DNA of 64,000 nt from Lachnospiraceae bacterium (GTDB taxonomy: Bacteria; Bacillota; Clostridia; Lachnospirales; Lachnospiraceae): assembly GCA_022845895.1 (NCBI GenBank), contig AP025573.1:298001-362000 (forward strand). Reading direction: 5' to 3'. Positions 1 through 8,406 of the stretch are shown piece by piece. The translations under genes and the position numbers were made by a program. How positions within the stretch are numbered: position 1 is the stretch's first letter; the number at the start of each line of letters is the position of its first letter. The notes beneath the pieces were generated by a model. The model searched no databases and was not told the DNA's origin. It was given only the letters and a program-made list of their open reading frames with translations.

Positions 1-794
1 AAAAGAACCTGGTCATTACGACGGAAGAGGAAGGCCCAGGTGAGCAGGACGATGCAGGAACCGGACAGACACAGGACCCGCCGGCGCAGGACATACAGGC
101 ACAGGTGGAGGGCCTGACGTCCGGGCTTGCCGGAGGCGGAGAGTGGGCGGTATATGTATACGGGCTTGATACGGGCAGGGAAGCGTCGGTCAACAATAAG
201 CCGATGCAGTCGGCGAGCCTCATCAAGCTCTTTATTGCAGGAACCGTGTATGAGCAGAAAGACAGGATGGATGCGCACAATGGTGCACAGGAGACGGAGA
301 CGCTGCTTCGGTCGATGATAACCGTAAGCGATAATGATGCGGCAAATACACTTGTGAAACGGCTCGGGAACGGAGATGCGGCCGCAGGGATGCAGGCGGT
401 CAATGACTTCGCGGCTGCCCATGGGTATTCGCAGACTCATATGGGACGCCTTATGCTGGACTTCGACGCAGAAGACGACAACTATACTTCGGTGGAAGAC
501 TGTGGCGCATTTCTTTGTGACCTATACCATCAGGAGCTAACCGGTGCAGAACAGATTACCGGTTTTATGAAGGAGCAGACAAGGACAGAAAAGATTCCCG
601 CAGGTGTCCCTGCGGGAACGGTCACAGCCAACAAGACGGGGGAGCTCGACACGGTGGAAAATGATGCCGCCCTCGTCTGGGGCGGACAGGAGCCGTATGC
701 CATCTGTGTCATGTCGCAAGGGCTGACCGATGCGGCTGCCGCCAGAACGGGCATACAGAAGCTGTCGTCCAATCTATATGAACTGATGCGGTAG
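1..794 (+). CDS. Class A beta-lactamase-like serine hydrolase (5' end missing)
   Basis: The frame is open from base 3 with no stop, so the gene starts upstream of the window; a GTG at 105 is only an internal valine. The first visible residues are rich in Glu, Gln, Asp and Pro and look like a linker after a signal or membrane segment. Counting from codon 105, the serine beta-lactamase/penicillin-binding set is present: S-x-x-K (SLIK, S38-K41), SDN (75-77) and a KTG triad (NKTGEL) near the C-terminus. The fold is that of the beta-lactamase2 family, which includes cell-wall D,D-peptidases as well as true beta-lactamases. An extracytoplasmic role is likely but the substrate cannot be read. It converges on the next gene with only 40 bp between them. 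Confidence 0.8.
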   Translation, partial: KNLVITTEEEGPGEQDDAGTGQTQDPPAQDIQAQVEGLTSGLAGGGEWAVYVYGLDTGREASVNNKPMQSASLIKLFIAGTVYEQKDRMDAHNGAQETETLLRSMITVSDNDAANTLVKRLGNGDAAAGMQAVNDFAAAHGYSQTHMGRLMLDFDAEDDNYTSVEDCGAFLCDLYHQELTGAEQITGFMKEQTRTEKIPAGVPAGTVTANKTGELDTVENDAALVWGGQEPYAICVMSQGLTDAAAARTGIQKLSSNLYELMR

Positions 795-834
795 GAATTA
801 CATAAATTACGGTCCGGGGAGGCGGTGCAAGGTG

Positions 835-1782
835 TCATATGACACGGTGGAAGGGTTTATTTCCTTTCAGGACATTGACGACTTCCTCTGCCGCTTTCTG
901 CTGCAGGGCATGTATCGCTGTCTCGCTGTACCAGGCGCTGTGCGCGGTGGCGATGACATTGTCCATCTGTAGGAGGGGGTGGTCCGGGCGAACAGGCTCT
1001 TCCTCAAATACATCGATGCCCGCCCCCGCAATCCTCTTCTCCAGTAATGCTTTTATCAATGCCTGTTCCTCTATGATGCCTCCCCTTGCCGTGTTTATCA
1101 GGAAGGCGGAGGCTTTCATCTTTTCTAACTCCTCTTCTCCGATGAGGTGAAACGTGTCTTTGGTTAGCGGGCAGTGGACAGAGAGGAAGTCGCTTGTCCG
1201 CAGCAGGGTGTCAAGAGATACAAGTGCGACAGACTGTTCTTTCGCTGTCTCCGGACGGGCGAAAGGATCATATGCAGATACCGTCATTCCGAAGGCCTGC
1301 ATCTTCCTGGCCACCATCTGAGGAATCCGTCCGAAGCCTACCAGGCCAAGCGTACATTCCGAGAGTCTCCGGAGGGGAATGGCACTTCCATAGCCCCAGT
1401 CGCCAGATCTCAGCGCTCCTGCAAGTACCGGGAGCTTCCTGCCGAGCGCCAGCATCATGGCGCAGGCGTGGTCCGACACTTCCGCCACTCCGTAATCCGG
1501 CACGTTGCATACGTAGATGCCCTTTGCGGCGGCAGCCTCGCAGTCGATATTATTCACCCCGATACCATATTTGATTATCATCCTGCAATGCTCCATGCTT
1601 TCGATGACGTCGGATGTGACGGAAGAATACTGGGTGATGACCGCATCGGCATCTTTTACAACTGGTATGAGTTCTTCCGGCTTTTTGACCTGATAGGCGT
1701 ACAGTTCGAATCCTGCACCTTCTATCAGTCCTCTTTCCGTGTCTATATTTTCATATTCGTAATCTGTGATAACTACTTTCAT
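835..1782 (-). CDS. D-2-hydroxyacid dehydrogenase (CtBP/SerA-like), copy 1
   Basis: 315 residues, full length for the NAD-dependent D-isomer 2-hydroxyacid dehydrogenases. The Rossmann loop is LGLVGFGRIP (residues 145-154). The catalytic Arg lies in NTARGG (R233), the Glu in the FEEEP stretch (about 260-262) and the catalytic His in ATAHSAW (H281). It is last in a leftward group rpiR-dgoK-this gene and begins 13 bp after the kinase stop. The context suggests interconversion of a 2-keto acid and a D-2-hydroxy acid in sugar-acid use, but the substrate is not deducible. A second member (10316-11287) lies in the rightward arm; the two differ clearly in sequence and are distant paralogues. Confidence 0.85.
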   Translation of the reverse strand: MKVVITDYEYENIDTERGLIEGAGFELYAYQVKKPEELIPVVKDADAVITQYSSVTSDVIESMEHCRMIIKYGIGVNNIDCEAAAAKGIYVCNVPDYGVAEVSDHACAMMLALGRKLPVLAGALRSGDWGYGSAIPLRRLSECTLGLVGFGRIPQMVARKMQAFGMTVSAYDPFARPETAKEQSVALVSLDTLLRTSDFLSVHCPLTKDTFHLIGEEELEKMKASAFLINTARGGIIEEQALIKALLEKRIAGAGIDVFEEEPVRPDHPLLQMDNVIATAHSAWYSETAIHALQQKAAEEVVNVLKGNKPFHRVI

Positions 1783-1795
1783 GTTGTTTTCCTCC

Positions 1796-2803
1796 TTATA
1801 ACAGCTGCATCTTTTCTGCTACGAGATATGCCCCGAGCGCTGACGTGGAAAAGCCCCGGTCGGGTTCATAGATGGTGACATGCTCATATATATGTTCCGC
1901 ACGGAGGATATCCCTCAATGCCAGATTCAGGGGAGCCTTGCCGCTGATTACTACGTGCGTATCTTCGGTGAGGCTCAGTGCCCGGGAGTTTGTTATAGCT
2001 GTGATATCACCCTGCAGCACGGCTCCCAGAATGTAGTTCGCTATCTTGGAAGGGTTCCTTTCCTTGAATAAGCTCAGGATACGCCCGGAGAAGCAGGCTC
2101 TTCCAAGCCCGACCCTTTTCGCGTTCTCGTACCCGAGCAGCAGCCAGTCCCTGTCATAGTCGCCGCTCTTTACGAAGCTCCGTCCGACCGACTTGGCGAT
2201 GATCGTGTCATTCGTGACAGATGCCAGCAGCTCGCCGGAGATGGAGGTGAGGCATCCGGTTATCCTTCCGTCTTTGTCCACGGACACGAACTTATTGTGG
2301 GAACCCGGAAGGATCAGGAGCATCGGCCGGCCTTCGTGATATTTGTGGATGATGGCGAGGCTTTCCACTTCCTCCCCTCTCATGATATCCATGGATTCGT
2401 AGTCATCAAAGGTTATATCGCCGTCTGCATTCTTGATTCCCGGTATAAAGTGGATGGGCACCGGGCAGACATCGGGGAGAAGGAGCTCTTTCGTGGCCGC
2501 CGCAATCTCATCGAGTCCCGCCGGCGCGGTCAGATGAGGGACTTCCACGATGCCTACGTCAGAAGTTATCATACCGCTTGCTATGATATGGCGGATATCG
2601 CGGTAAGTAAGGGAGCTGCCGTCCAGCAGCTGTTCCAGACATTCCTTTACTGCCTGCTTAAGCTTTTTGTTGCTGCCGTCTATGGCTGTGTTGCGGACGC
2701 CGACCTCTCTTCTTGCCTCGTCGATACGGAGCCTGCTGTCATCCCACAGGATGCACCGGGTATTGGTCGTGCCGCCGTCAATGGTAATAGTATATGTGCT
2801 CAT
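1796..2803 (-). CDS. dgoK: 2-dehydro-3-deoxygalactonokinase (DgoK family), copy 1
   Basis: 335 residues. The N-terminal phosphate-binding motif of the ASKHA-type sugar kinases is present as DGGTTNTR (residues 9-16), followed by the family stretches SGMITSDVG, PHLTAP, IPGIKN and DIMRGEE, all recognisable from DgoK. The enzyme phosphorylates 2-keto-3-deoxy-galactonate at C6 with ATP in the De Ley-Doudoroff route. It is the middle gene of the leftward group, 69 bp downstream of rpiR, and a motif shared with the other arm of the locus lies in that gap. A diverged second kinase is encoded at 9294-10319, so one copy may use a different 2-keto-3-deoxy acid. Confidence 0.85.
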   Translation of the reverse strand: MSTYTITIDGGTTNTRCILWDDSRLRIDEARREVGVRNTAIDGSNKKLKQAVKECLEQLLDGSSLTYRDIRHIIASGMITSDVGIVEVPHLTAPAGLDEIAAATKELLLPDVCPVPIHFIPGIKNADGDITFDDYESMDIMRGEEVESLAIIHKYHEGRPMLLILPGSHNKFVSVDKDGRITGCLTSISGELLASVTNDTIIAKSVGRSFVKSGDYDRDWLLLGYENAKRVGLGRACFSGRILSLFKERNPSKIANYILGAVLQGDITAITNSRALSLTEDTHVVISGKAPLNLALRDILRAEHIYEHVTIYEPDRGFSTSALGAYLVAEKMQLL

Positions 2804-2853
2804 ATTATTCCTTTCCTTTCACGGTGAAATTTAATATAAGCATCTGTTTTTTT

Positions 2854-2880
2854 CATTCAATCAAAGCGTTTGTCATAGTT
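2854..2880. promoter_or_regulatory. Candidate RpiR operator, site 1 (upstream of dgoK copy 1)
   Basis: The 12-mer CATTCAATCAAA (2854-2865) is followed by GCGTTTGTCATAG. The same 12-mer occurs at 3944-3955 ahead of the ABC transporter operon, there preceded by GCATTTGTCGTAT. Two matched blocks in front of both arms of one locus suggest an operator for the adjacent RpiR protein. This is inference from sequence repetition only; the right half runs into the rpiR stop codon. Confidence 0.45.
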
Positions 2881-3736
2881 TGTATTTCTTAAAGGTGTTC
2901 CTCGTATCCTGCAGCCTGGGGAGCATATCATTCGCATTCGCGATACTTATCATAGAGAATAGTGCATCGATCAGGCAGAACTGGGATACTCTTGAGTTGA
3001 GCGCGTCGGTCAGGATGTTCCGCTCCTCGCTGACGGTACTTAATATGACCTGTGACAGCCTTGCGATGGAGGAGCCGGGCGCTCCGGTGATGAGGATGGC
3101 CGGTATCCTGCGCTGGTAAGCCATCTCGATCTGCTTGTACAGGTCGGCGGTCTCGCCGGACTGCGAGACGCACAGGATGACGTCGCCCGGCCGCGGATGG
3201 GTCAGGATGGCAGCGTTCATATGCGCGTCTGGGTTACAGACGCAGTTCAGCCCAAGTTCGGTAAGCCTGAAGAAAGCGTACTGGCAGATGGAAGCGGAAG
3301 CACCGTGGCCGAGGATGATGATTCGGTTCGCGGCTGAGAGCAGCTTCTGGGCATCCATGCATTCTTCGGCGGCAATATCCGCATTTTTGCTGAGTGAAGA
3401 CATGGCGCCCAGGAATACCTTTTTCTTGATTTCGGTCGGCTCGTCATCCAGCGTGATATCACTTTCCGAATGATAAAAGGTTCTGCCTACAAGTTCCTGC
3501 GCCAGCTTGATCTTAAAAGATTTGAATCCGTCAAAGCCGAGAAGCCGGTAGAACTTAACGACGGAGGCTTCGCTCTTCAGGCTCGTATGGCTTATGAGAT
3601 CGGTGATGGATTTATCTACCACTTCCGACGGATTCTTAAGTATATAGTCGGCCAGCTGCTTCTGTCCTTTGGTAAGCTGCGGATATAATTCGCTGATCTT
3701 GGCCAGCGTGGGATAATGGTCATTGTCGATATGCAT
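2873..3736 (-). CDS. MurR/RpiR family transcriptional regulator
   Basis: An N-terminal helix-turn-helix (about residues 1-80, with LTKGQKQLADYIL) is followed by a SIS sugar-phosphate-binding domain (IIILGHGASASICQYAF and DVILCVSQSGETADLY). The frame is open to 3796, but the start at 3736 is preferred because GGGAGG lies 5 bp upstream and the product then begins MHIDNDHYP, giving 287 residues, typical of the family. RpiR proteins usually sense a phosphorylated sugar intermediate and control a neighbouring catabolic operon. This gene lies between the two arms of the galactonate-type locus, so KDPGal or a similar phosphate is a plausible effector. Confidence 0.85.
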   Translation of the reverse strand: MHIDNDHYPTLAKISELYPQLTKGQKQLADYILKNPSEVVDKSITDLISHTSLKSEASVVKFYRLLGFDGFKSFKIKLAQELVGRTFYHSESDITLDDEPTEIKKKVFLGAMSSLSKNADIAAEECMDAQKLLSAANRIIILGHGASASICQYAFFRLTELGLNCVCNPDAHMNAAILTHPRPGDVILCVSQSGETADLYKQIEMAYQRRIPAILITGAPGSSIARLSQVILSTVSEERNILTDALNSRVSQFCLIDALFSMISIANANDMLPRLQDTRNTFKKYKL

Positions 3737-3890
3737 ATGTAACCTCCCTTTCCATTTTCTTACTACAAATATAACATAATGATATTTAAAATTCAAACTG
3801 AAAATAATAAAATTTTTTTATTTATATAAACATATTGCATATAAAAAGTGATGTTAAATAATGGAAAATGAACAAATTTACAAAAATATA

Positions 3891-3955
3891 TTGACAAAAA
3901 AATAAAAAAATTATATTTTATAATCATAAAGCATTTGTCGTATCATTCAATCAAA
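3891..3955 (+). promoter_or_regulatory. Promoter and candidate RpiR operator, site 2 (upstream of ABC transporter operon)
   Basis: A perfect -35 TTGACA is at 3891-3896 in very AT-rich DNA. Possible -10 elements are TATATT (3912-3917, 15 bp spacer), TATTTT (3914-3919, 17 bp) and TATAAT (3919-3924, 22 bp). Just downstream, GCATTTGTCGTAT (3931-3943) abuts CATTCAATCAAA (3944-3955), the 12-mer also found at 2854. A site overlapping or just after the start point would suit a repressor. Confidence 0.5.
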
Positions 3956-3981
3956 ACAAAAAAATCAAGGAGGAAGACATT

Positions 3982-5130
3982 ATGAAAAACTGGAAGAAGC
4001 AAATGAAGAAGGCAGCATCGCTGCTCCTCGCAGGCGTGATGGTATTATCACTGGTGGCTTGCGGAAGCAAAGGCTCGGATGGCAAATCGGACAAGGAAGA
4101 TAAGAAGGCGGACAAGAAGACAGAACAGGAAGGACAGGATTTTACAAAAGATGTATTGAAAGACCTTGCATTGAAGGAAGATGGAACGCCAATCAAGGCA
4201 GCGATTACTGTGGCGGAGCTGGACAGCGAATATATCATCGCGGTACAGAAATATATGCAGTACATACTGGAAGAGGCCGGAGCGGATGTGACAGTGAGCA
4301 GCGCGGACGGCGATGCCGAGAACCAGTGCAATCAGATATACGACTTCATTGAGAAGGGCGTAGAAGTAGTCCTTATCCAGGCAGCCGACAGCAACGCCGT
4401 GGCTCCTGCAATCAAGGCATGTAACGATGCGGGTGTAAAAGTCATTGCAGTAAACAGGACCATCTACGGCGACTGCAAAGTCGACTACAGCGTATTGATA
4501 GACGATAAGGCGATGGGTGAGATGTGTGCCAAATATATTGCGGACAATGCTTCCGGAAAAGGCACGAAAGTGACGACGATGCAGGGGACGCTCGGAACGG
4601 CGACGGCAGACGACCGTGCGGAAGGATTTAATGCAGGCGTGCAGGCAAACGGGCTTGACAATATCAGGGACAATCCGTGCGACTGGTCTTCTGAGACAGC
4701 CATGGCAGCCATGAACGATGTGCTGACGACGGATTCTGACGTAGGAGCGGTATTCTTGCACAGCGACTGTATGCTGGCAGGTGTCGTGTCCGCCCTGACC
4801 CAGTCCGACAAGCTGAAGAATGTAGGCGAAGACGGCCACGTCATGATCGTATCGATTGACGGAGCAGCTTCTGCTCTCGACTATATCCGTCAGGATGTGT
4901 TGGATATGACGGTAGACAATTCCCCGCTTGCAATGGCTACGATAGCGGCCAAGGCGGTGCTGACGAAGGTAGTCAAAGGTGAAGACCTGGGCGGCAATGT
5001 AATCACGGTAGATGCCACGGCTATCACGAAAGACAATGTAGACGACGCCGCATTCTGGGGCAACTTCAATGTGGATGACGGATACTGGAGCGAGACGGCA
5101 AGCGTTTGGGATCAGTATACGATCGAATAG
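3982..5130 (+). CDS. Sugar ABC transporter substrate-binding lipoprotein (RbsB type)
   Basis: 382 residues with a lipoprotein signal: Lys-rich start, hydrophobic core and lipobox LVAC near residue 28. A charged Lys/Asp/Glu linker follows, then a type I periplasmic-binding fold (Periplasmic_binding 4), with EYIIAVQKYMQYILEEAG near the start of the mature domain and GVKVIAVNRTIYGD and VSIDGAASALDYIR later. An AAGGAGGA ribosome site precedes the ATG. It heads the importer operon and is set apart from the ATPase by a 72-bp gap carrying a hairpin. With galactonate genes downstream, a sugar acid such as D-galactonate is the likely ligand (inference). Confidence 0.9.
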   Translation: MKNWKKQMKKAASLLLAGVMVLSLVACGSKGSDGKSDKEDKKADKKTEQEGQDFTKDVLKDLALKEDGTPIKAAITVAELDSEYIIAVQKYMQYILEEAGADVTVSSADGDAENQCNQIYDFIEKGVEVVLIQAADSNAVAPAIKACNDAGVKVIAVNRTIYGDCKVDYSVLIDDKAMGEMCAKYIADNASGKGTKVTTMQGTLGTATADDRAEGFNAGVQANGLDNIRDNPCDWSSETAMAAMNDVLTTDSDVGAVFLHSDCMLAGVVSALTQSDKLKNVGEDGHVMIVSIDGAASALDYIRQDVLDMTVDNSPLAMATIAAKAVLTKVVKGEDLGGNVITVDATAITKDNVDDAAFWGNFNVDDGYWSETASVWDQYTIE

Positions 5131-5144
5131 ACTTCTGATAACAA

Positions 5145-5170
5145 AGAGGGTGTTGAAATATACACCCTCT
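5145..5170 (+). terminator. Intercistronic hairpin after the binding-protein gene
   Basis: AGAGGGTGT (5145-5153) pairs perfectly with ACACCCTCT (5162-5170) across an 8-nt loop. No U-run follows, so it is more likely a leaky terminator or an mRNA 3'-end stabiliser. Such hairpins commonly keep binding-protein levels above those of the membrane parts. Confidence 0.6.
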
Positions 5171-5202
5171 GACAATTCTAGGAATCGGAAAGGGAGCTAA
5201 CT

Positions 5203-6696
5203 ATGGAAAAACAGGGCCTGATCATGAAAAGCATTGGAAAGCAGTTCAACGGTGTCACGGTGCTGGAAGATGTCGATTTTGAAGTCCGTCCCGGAGAGAT
5301 ACATGGCCTGCTCGGCGAAAACGGGGCCGGTAAGTCTACTCTGATGAAGATTGTTAACGGCGTGCTGTCGCCGACTGCGGGTGAGATCTATATCGACGGA
5401 GAAAAGACAGCTTTTGATTCGCCCCATGCTGCATCCAGGGCCGGTATCCGCATGGTCTATCAGGAGCTTGACCTGTTTGCGCATCTTACGGTGGCGGAAA
5501 ATATCTGTCAGGGTAATATACCGAAGAATGGTCTGAGGCTGGTCAACTGGACGCGGATGCGGGAGATATCCCGTGAACTGCTAGAGACGATTGATGTAGA
5601 TATCGATGTGGACGAGCGGCTGGACCGTCTGAGTATCGCGCAGCAGCAGATTGTGGCAATCGCAAGGGCGCTGAATGGCAACTGTAAGATTATACTGCTG
5701 GATGAGCCGACTTCGGCCCTTCCAAAGAAGGATGTAGAACATCTGTTTAAAATCGTAAGGCAACTGAAGGAAAAGAATATTTCTGTCGTCTTCATATCAC
5801 ATAAGCTGGATGAGATGATGGAGATTACAGACCGTATCACTATTCTGAACAATGGCAGGAAGGTTGCCACGGTCGATACGGCGGATATCAATGAAGATAC
5901 CCTGGCTGAGATGGTCGTCGGCAGGTCAATCAAGAACAAATATCCTAAGATACACTATAAGACAGGAGAGACATTGCTCAAGATGGAGCATATCTCCCTC
6001 AAAGATCGGCTTTATGATGTGTCATTTGAACTGAAAAAGGGAGAGGTCCTTGGAATCGTAGGGCTTCTCGGCGCCGGAAAGACAGAGATAGCAAAAGCGC
6101 TGTTCGGCGTATATGGAAAGGGAAGCAAACGGCTGACAGGCAGCATATATATGAACGGCAGGGATGCAAGATTTGCCGCCCCTGCCCAGGCGGTAAAGGC
6201 CGGTATCGGATATATCTCAGAAGACAGAGGCTCAGAGGGGCTGCAGGTGGACCAGGCCATAGACTTCAACATATCGCTGGCGGCGCTGCGGAAGATGAGC
6301 AGGATGGGCCTTCTGAACCTGAAGAAGGAGAGGGAGACGAATACCCGTCTCATAGACAAGCTTCAGATCAAATGCGAGACCCCGAGACAGAAGGTAAGCA
6401 GCCTAAGCGGAGGAAACCAGCAGAAGGTCGTCATTGCCAAGTGGTTTGCCACCCAGGCCAGGATCGTTGTCCTGGACGAGCCGACGAGGGGAATCGACAT
6501 TGGCGCCAAAGTAGAAGTCTACAACCTGATTAACGAGATGGTAGAAGCCGGAATCGGGGTGCTTCTGCTGTCCTCGGAGGTGCCGGAGGTGTTCGGCATG
6601 GCGGACCGTATACTCGTCCTGAAAGACGGGAGGATAACGGGCGAGATGGAGAACGGCAGCATCACCGAAGCGGAGCTTCAAAGACAAGTAATGTAA
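5203..6696 (+). CDS. Sugar ABC transporter ATP-binding protein (RbsA/MglA type, two ATPase domains)
   Basis: 497 residues with tandem ABC domains. The first has Walker A GENGAGKST, the signature region LSIAQQQIVAIARA and Walker B ILLDEPTSAL. The second has the degenerate Walker A GLLGAGKTE usual for this class, the signature LSGGNQQKVVIAKW and Walker B VLDEPTRGID. This two-domain layout is diagnostic of the carbohydrate uptake (CUT2) family that imports monosaccharides. It lies between the binding protein and the permease and would energise uptake at the inner face of the membrane. Confidence 0.93.
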   Translation: MEKQGLIMKSIGKQFNGVTVLEDVDFEVRPGEIHGLLGENGAGKSTLMKIVNGVLSPTAGEIYIDGEKTAFDSPHAASRAGIRMVYQELDLFAHLTVAENICQGNIPKNGLRLVNWTRMREISRELLETIDVDIDVDERLDRLSIAQQQIVAIARALNGNCKIILLDEPTSALPKKDVEHLFKIVRQLKEKNISVVFISHKLDEMMEITDRITILNNGRKVATVDTADINEDTLAEMVVGRSIKNKYPKIHYKTGETLLKMEHISLKDRLYDVSFELKKGEVLGIVGLLGAGKTEIAKALFGVYGKGSKRLTGSIYMNGRDARFAAPAQAVKAGIGYISEDRGSEGLQVDQAIDFNISLAALRKMSRMGLLNLKKERETNTRLIDKLQIKCETPRQKVSSLSGGNQQKVVIAKWFATQARIVVLDEPTRGIDIGAKVEVYNLINEMVEAGIGVLLLSSEVPEVFGMADRILVLKDGRITGEMENGSITEAELQRQVM

Positions 6697-6717
6697 ATGA
6701 CACGAAGGAGAAGAGAT

Positions 6718-7683
6718 ATGAATAAAAAAGTTAAACTCTTTATGAAATCACAGGGGTCGGTGTTTCTTATACTGGTGCTGATGTGTCTGGTGGCGTCTCT
6801 CTTTACAGATAAGTTTTTCTCACCTTCCAACTTAAGCAACGTGCTGACCCAGTCTGTGACATGTGGCATATCAGCGCTTGGAATGACCTTTGTCATATTG
6901 ACAGGAGGGATAGACCTGTCGGTAGGCGGTTGTATCGTGTTCACGGCTACGATAGGGATGAAATTCCTGGCGGAAGGAACGATTGGAATCGGGACGGCTG
7001 TACTTATGATGCTGGGGCTCGGCATACTGGTCGGCGTGTTCAACGGTTTCCTAATCACTGTTCTTAAGATGCCGTCCTTCATAGCGACGCTGGCATCTTC
7101 GAGCGTGACCGCGGGGCTTGCGCTTTACATATCTATGGGCAAGACAATCATAGGGCTGCCGATTGAATACAGCGTCATAGGGCTGAAGAAGGTGATGGGG
7201 CTTCCCATCTGCGTGTGGATGATGTTTGCGCTTTACATTCTGTCATATATCATCCTAAAGTATACGGGATACGGACGAAAAGTATATGCCACCGGCAGCA
7301 ACAGGAAATCGGCGTGGCTGAGCGGTATCAATGTCAGAATCGTAGAGTTCTCTGTCTATGTCATCAACGGCCTTATGTCCGCTCTCGTAGGTATCGTCCT
7401 GACATCCAAGCTCTTATCGTCAACGAGTACGATAGGAAACGGCATGGAGGTAAACTCCATCGCTGCTGTCGTTATCGGTGGAGCGAGCATGACAGGGGGA
7501 GAAGGCGGCGTCGCAGGTACGATTGTCGGAGCGCTCATACTGACGATTATCAGCAACGCTATGAATCTGATGAGCGTCAATGCATATCTGCAGGAAGTCG
7601 TGATGGGGCTGATTATCATCATTGCACTGCTGTTTGACATGCTGCGCAAAGGGTATATTTTCAGGAAACCAGACGAAGAGTAA
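6718..7683 (+). CDS. Sugar ABC transporter permease (RbsC type)
   Basis: Hydrophobic throughout (BPD_transp_2 family), with the characteristic GMTFVILTGGIDLSVGG near the start of the second or third membrane segment and VIGGASMTGGEGG later. The frame is open from 6697, but the ATG at 6718 has AAGGAG 7-8 bp upstream and gives a 321-residue product starting MNKKVKLF, the usual family length. It would form the membrane channel with the ATPase at 5203-6696. D-galactonate uptake in enterobacteria uses the MFS carrier DgoT, so a CUT2 importer here would be a different solution if the substrate assignment is right. Confidence 0.9.
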   Translation: MNKKVKLFMKSQGSVFLILVLMCLVASLFTDKFFSPSNLSNVLTQSVTCGISALGMTFVILTGGIDLSVGGCIVFTATIGMKFLAEGTIGIGTAVLMMLGLGILVGVFNGFLITVLKMPSFIATLASSSVTAGLALYISMGKTIIGLPIEYSVIGLKKVMGLPICVWMMFALYILSYIILKYTGYGRKVYATGSNRKSAWLSGINVRIVEFSVYVINGLMSALVGIVLTSKLLSSTSTIGNGMEVNSIAAVVIGGASMTGGEGGVAGTIVGALILTIISNAMNLMSVNAYLQEVVMGLIIIIALLFDMLRKGYIFRKPDEE

Positions 7684-7701
7684 AGGGAAGTGGTGATTTA
7701 T

Positions 7702-8388
7702 ATGTTGGTTGAATTAAGTTATATCATTGATGAAGATGTGCCGAAATGGCCGACGAATCCGGAAGAGAAGTATGATTACAACCAGGCGGTCCGGTTCGGG
7801 GACGCATGTAATGCATCATCCGTGTACCATCATCTGCACACCGGGACGCATGTGGACGCGCCGTTCCATTTCGATGCCGCGGGAAAGACAATCGATCAGA
7901 TTCCGGTGGAGGACTTCTACTATACGGCCCCGTTCGTACTGGAGCTTAAGAAGTCCAGAGGGGAACGGATAGAACTTGAGGAACTGCAGGCGCATGAGAA
8001 GGAGATTGCCGGGTGTGACATACTCTTCGTCTACACCGGGTATTCAGACCTAAGGGAGAGCAGCCCGGAGGAATTCGTGTCCGATTTCCCGTCTGTGGCT
8101 CCGGACGCGGCGCGTTACCTGAGAAGTCATTTTCCCGGCCTTAAGGCGGTGGCTCTGGATTCTATCAGTTTTGACAGTGCCGAAACCGGGGCGGCAGAAG
8201 GGTTCCCTTCCCACCATGCCCTGCTGGAGACGAACGAGGAGCAGAGGGAACGCACCCTCCTTCTATATGAGGATGTCAACATTAAGAAGCTGATGGAACT
8301 GGATGATAAGGTACGGGCAGTCTGCGCATTTCCTGTTAGATTTGCGGGGCTGGAAGCCGGACCTGTGAATATGGTAGCAATAGTATAA
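7702..8388 (+). CDS. Cyclase family protein (kynurenine formamidase-like metal hydrolase)
   Basis: 228 residues from the ATG at 7702, preceded by a GGGAAGTGGTGA stretch; the frame opens at a GTG at 7690. The metal-binding signature HTGTHVDAPFHFD is near residues 45-57, and a conserved aspartate follows in VALDSISFD. The family (PF04199) includes kynurenine formamidase, isatin hydrolase and other amide or lactone hydrolases. In this operon a lactonase or sugar-acid-modifying role would make sense, for example opening galactonolactone, but this is only a suggestion from context. It sits 18 bp after the permease and 18 bp before the aldolase. Confidence 0.8.
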   Translation: MLVELSYIIDEDVPKWPTNPEEKYDYNQAVRFGDACNASSVYHHLHTGTHVDAPFHFDAAGKTIDQIPVEDFYYTAPFVLELKKSRGERIELEELQAHEKEIAGCDILFVYTGYSDLRESSPEEFVSDFPSVAPDAARYLRSHFPGLKAVALDSISFDSAETGAAEGFPSHHALLETNEEQRERTLLLYEDVNIKKLMELDDKVRAVCAFPVRFAGLEAGPVNMVAIV

Positions 8389-8406
8389 AGAAAAGGAGCA
8401 GAAGTC

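Noticed and set aside
4048-5175. 375-codon open frame on the minus strand opposite the substrate-binding protein
   Set aside because: It is a mirror of a high-GC third-position gene; the protein is rich in Cys, His, Arg and Tyr with no domain, and the plus-strand gene is certain.
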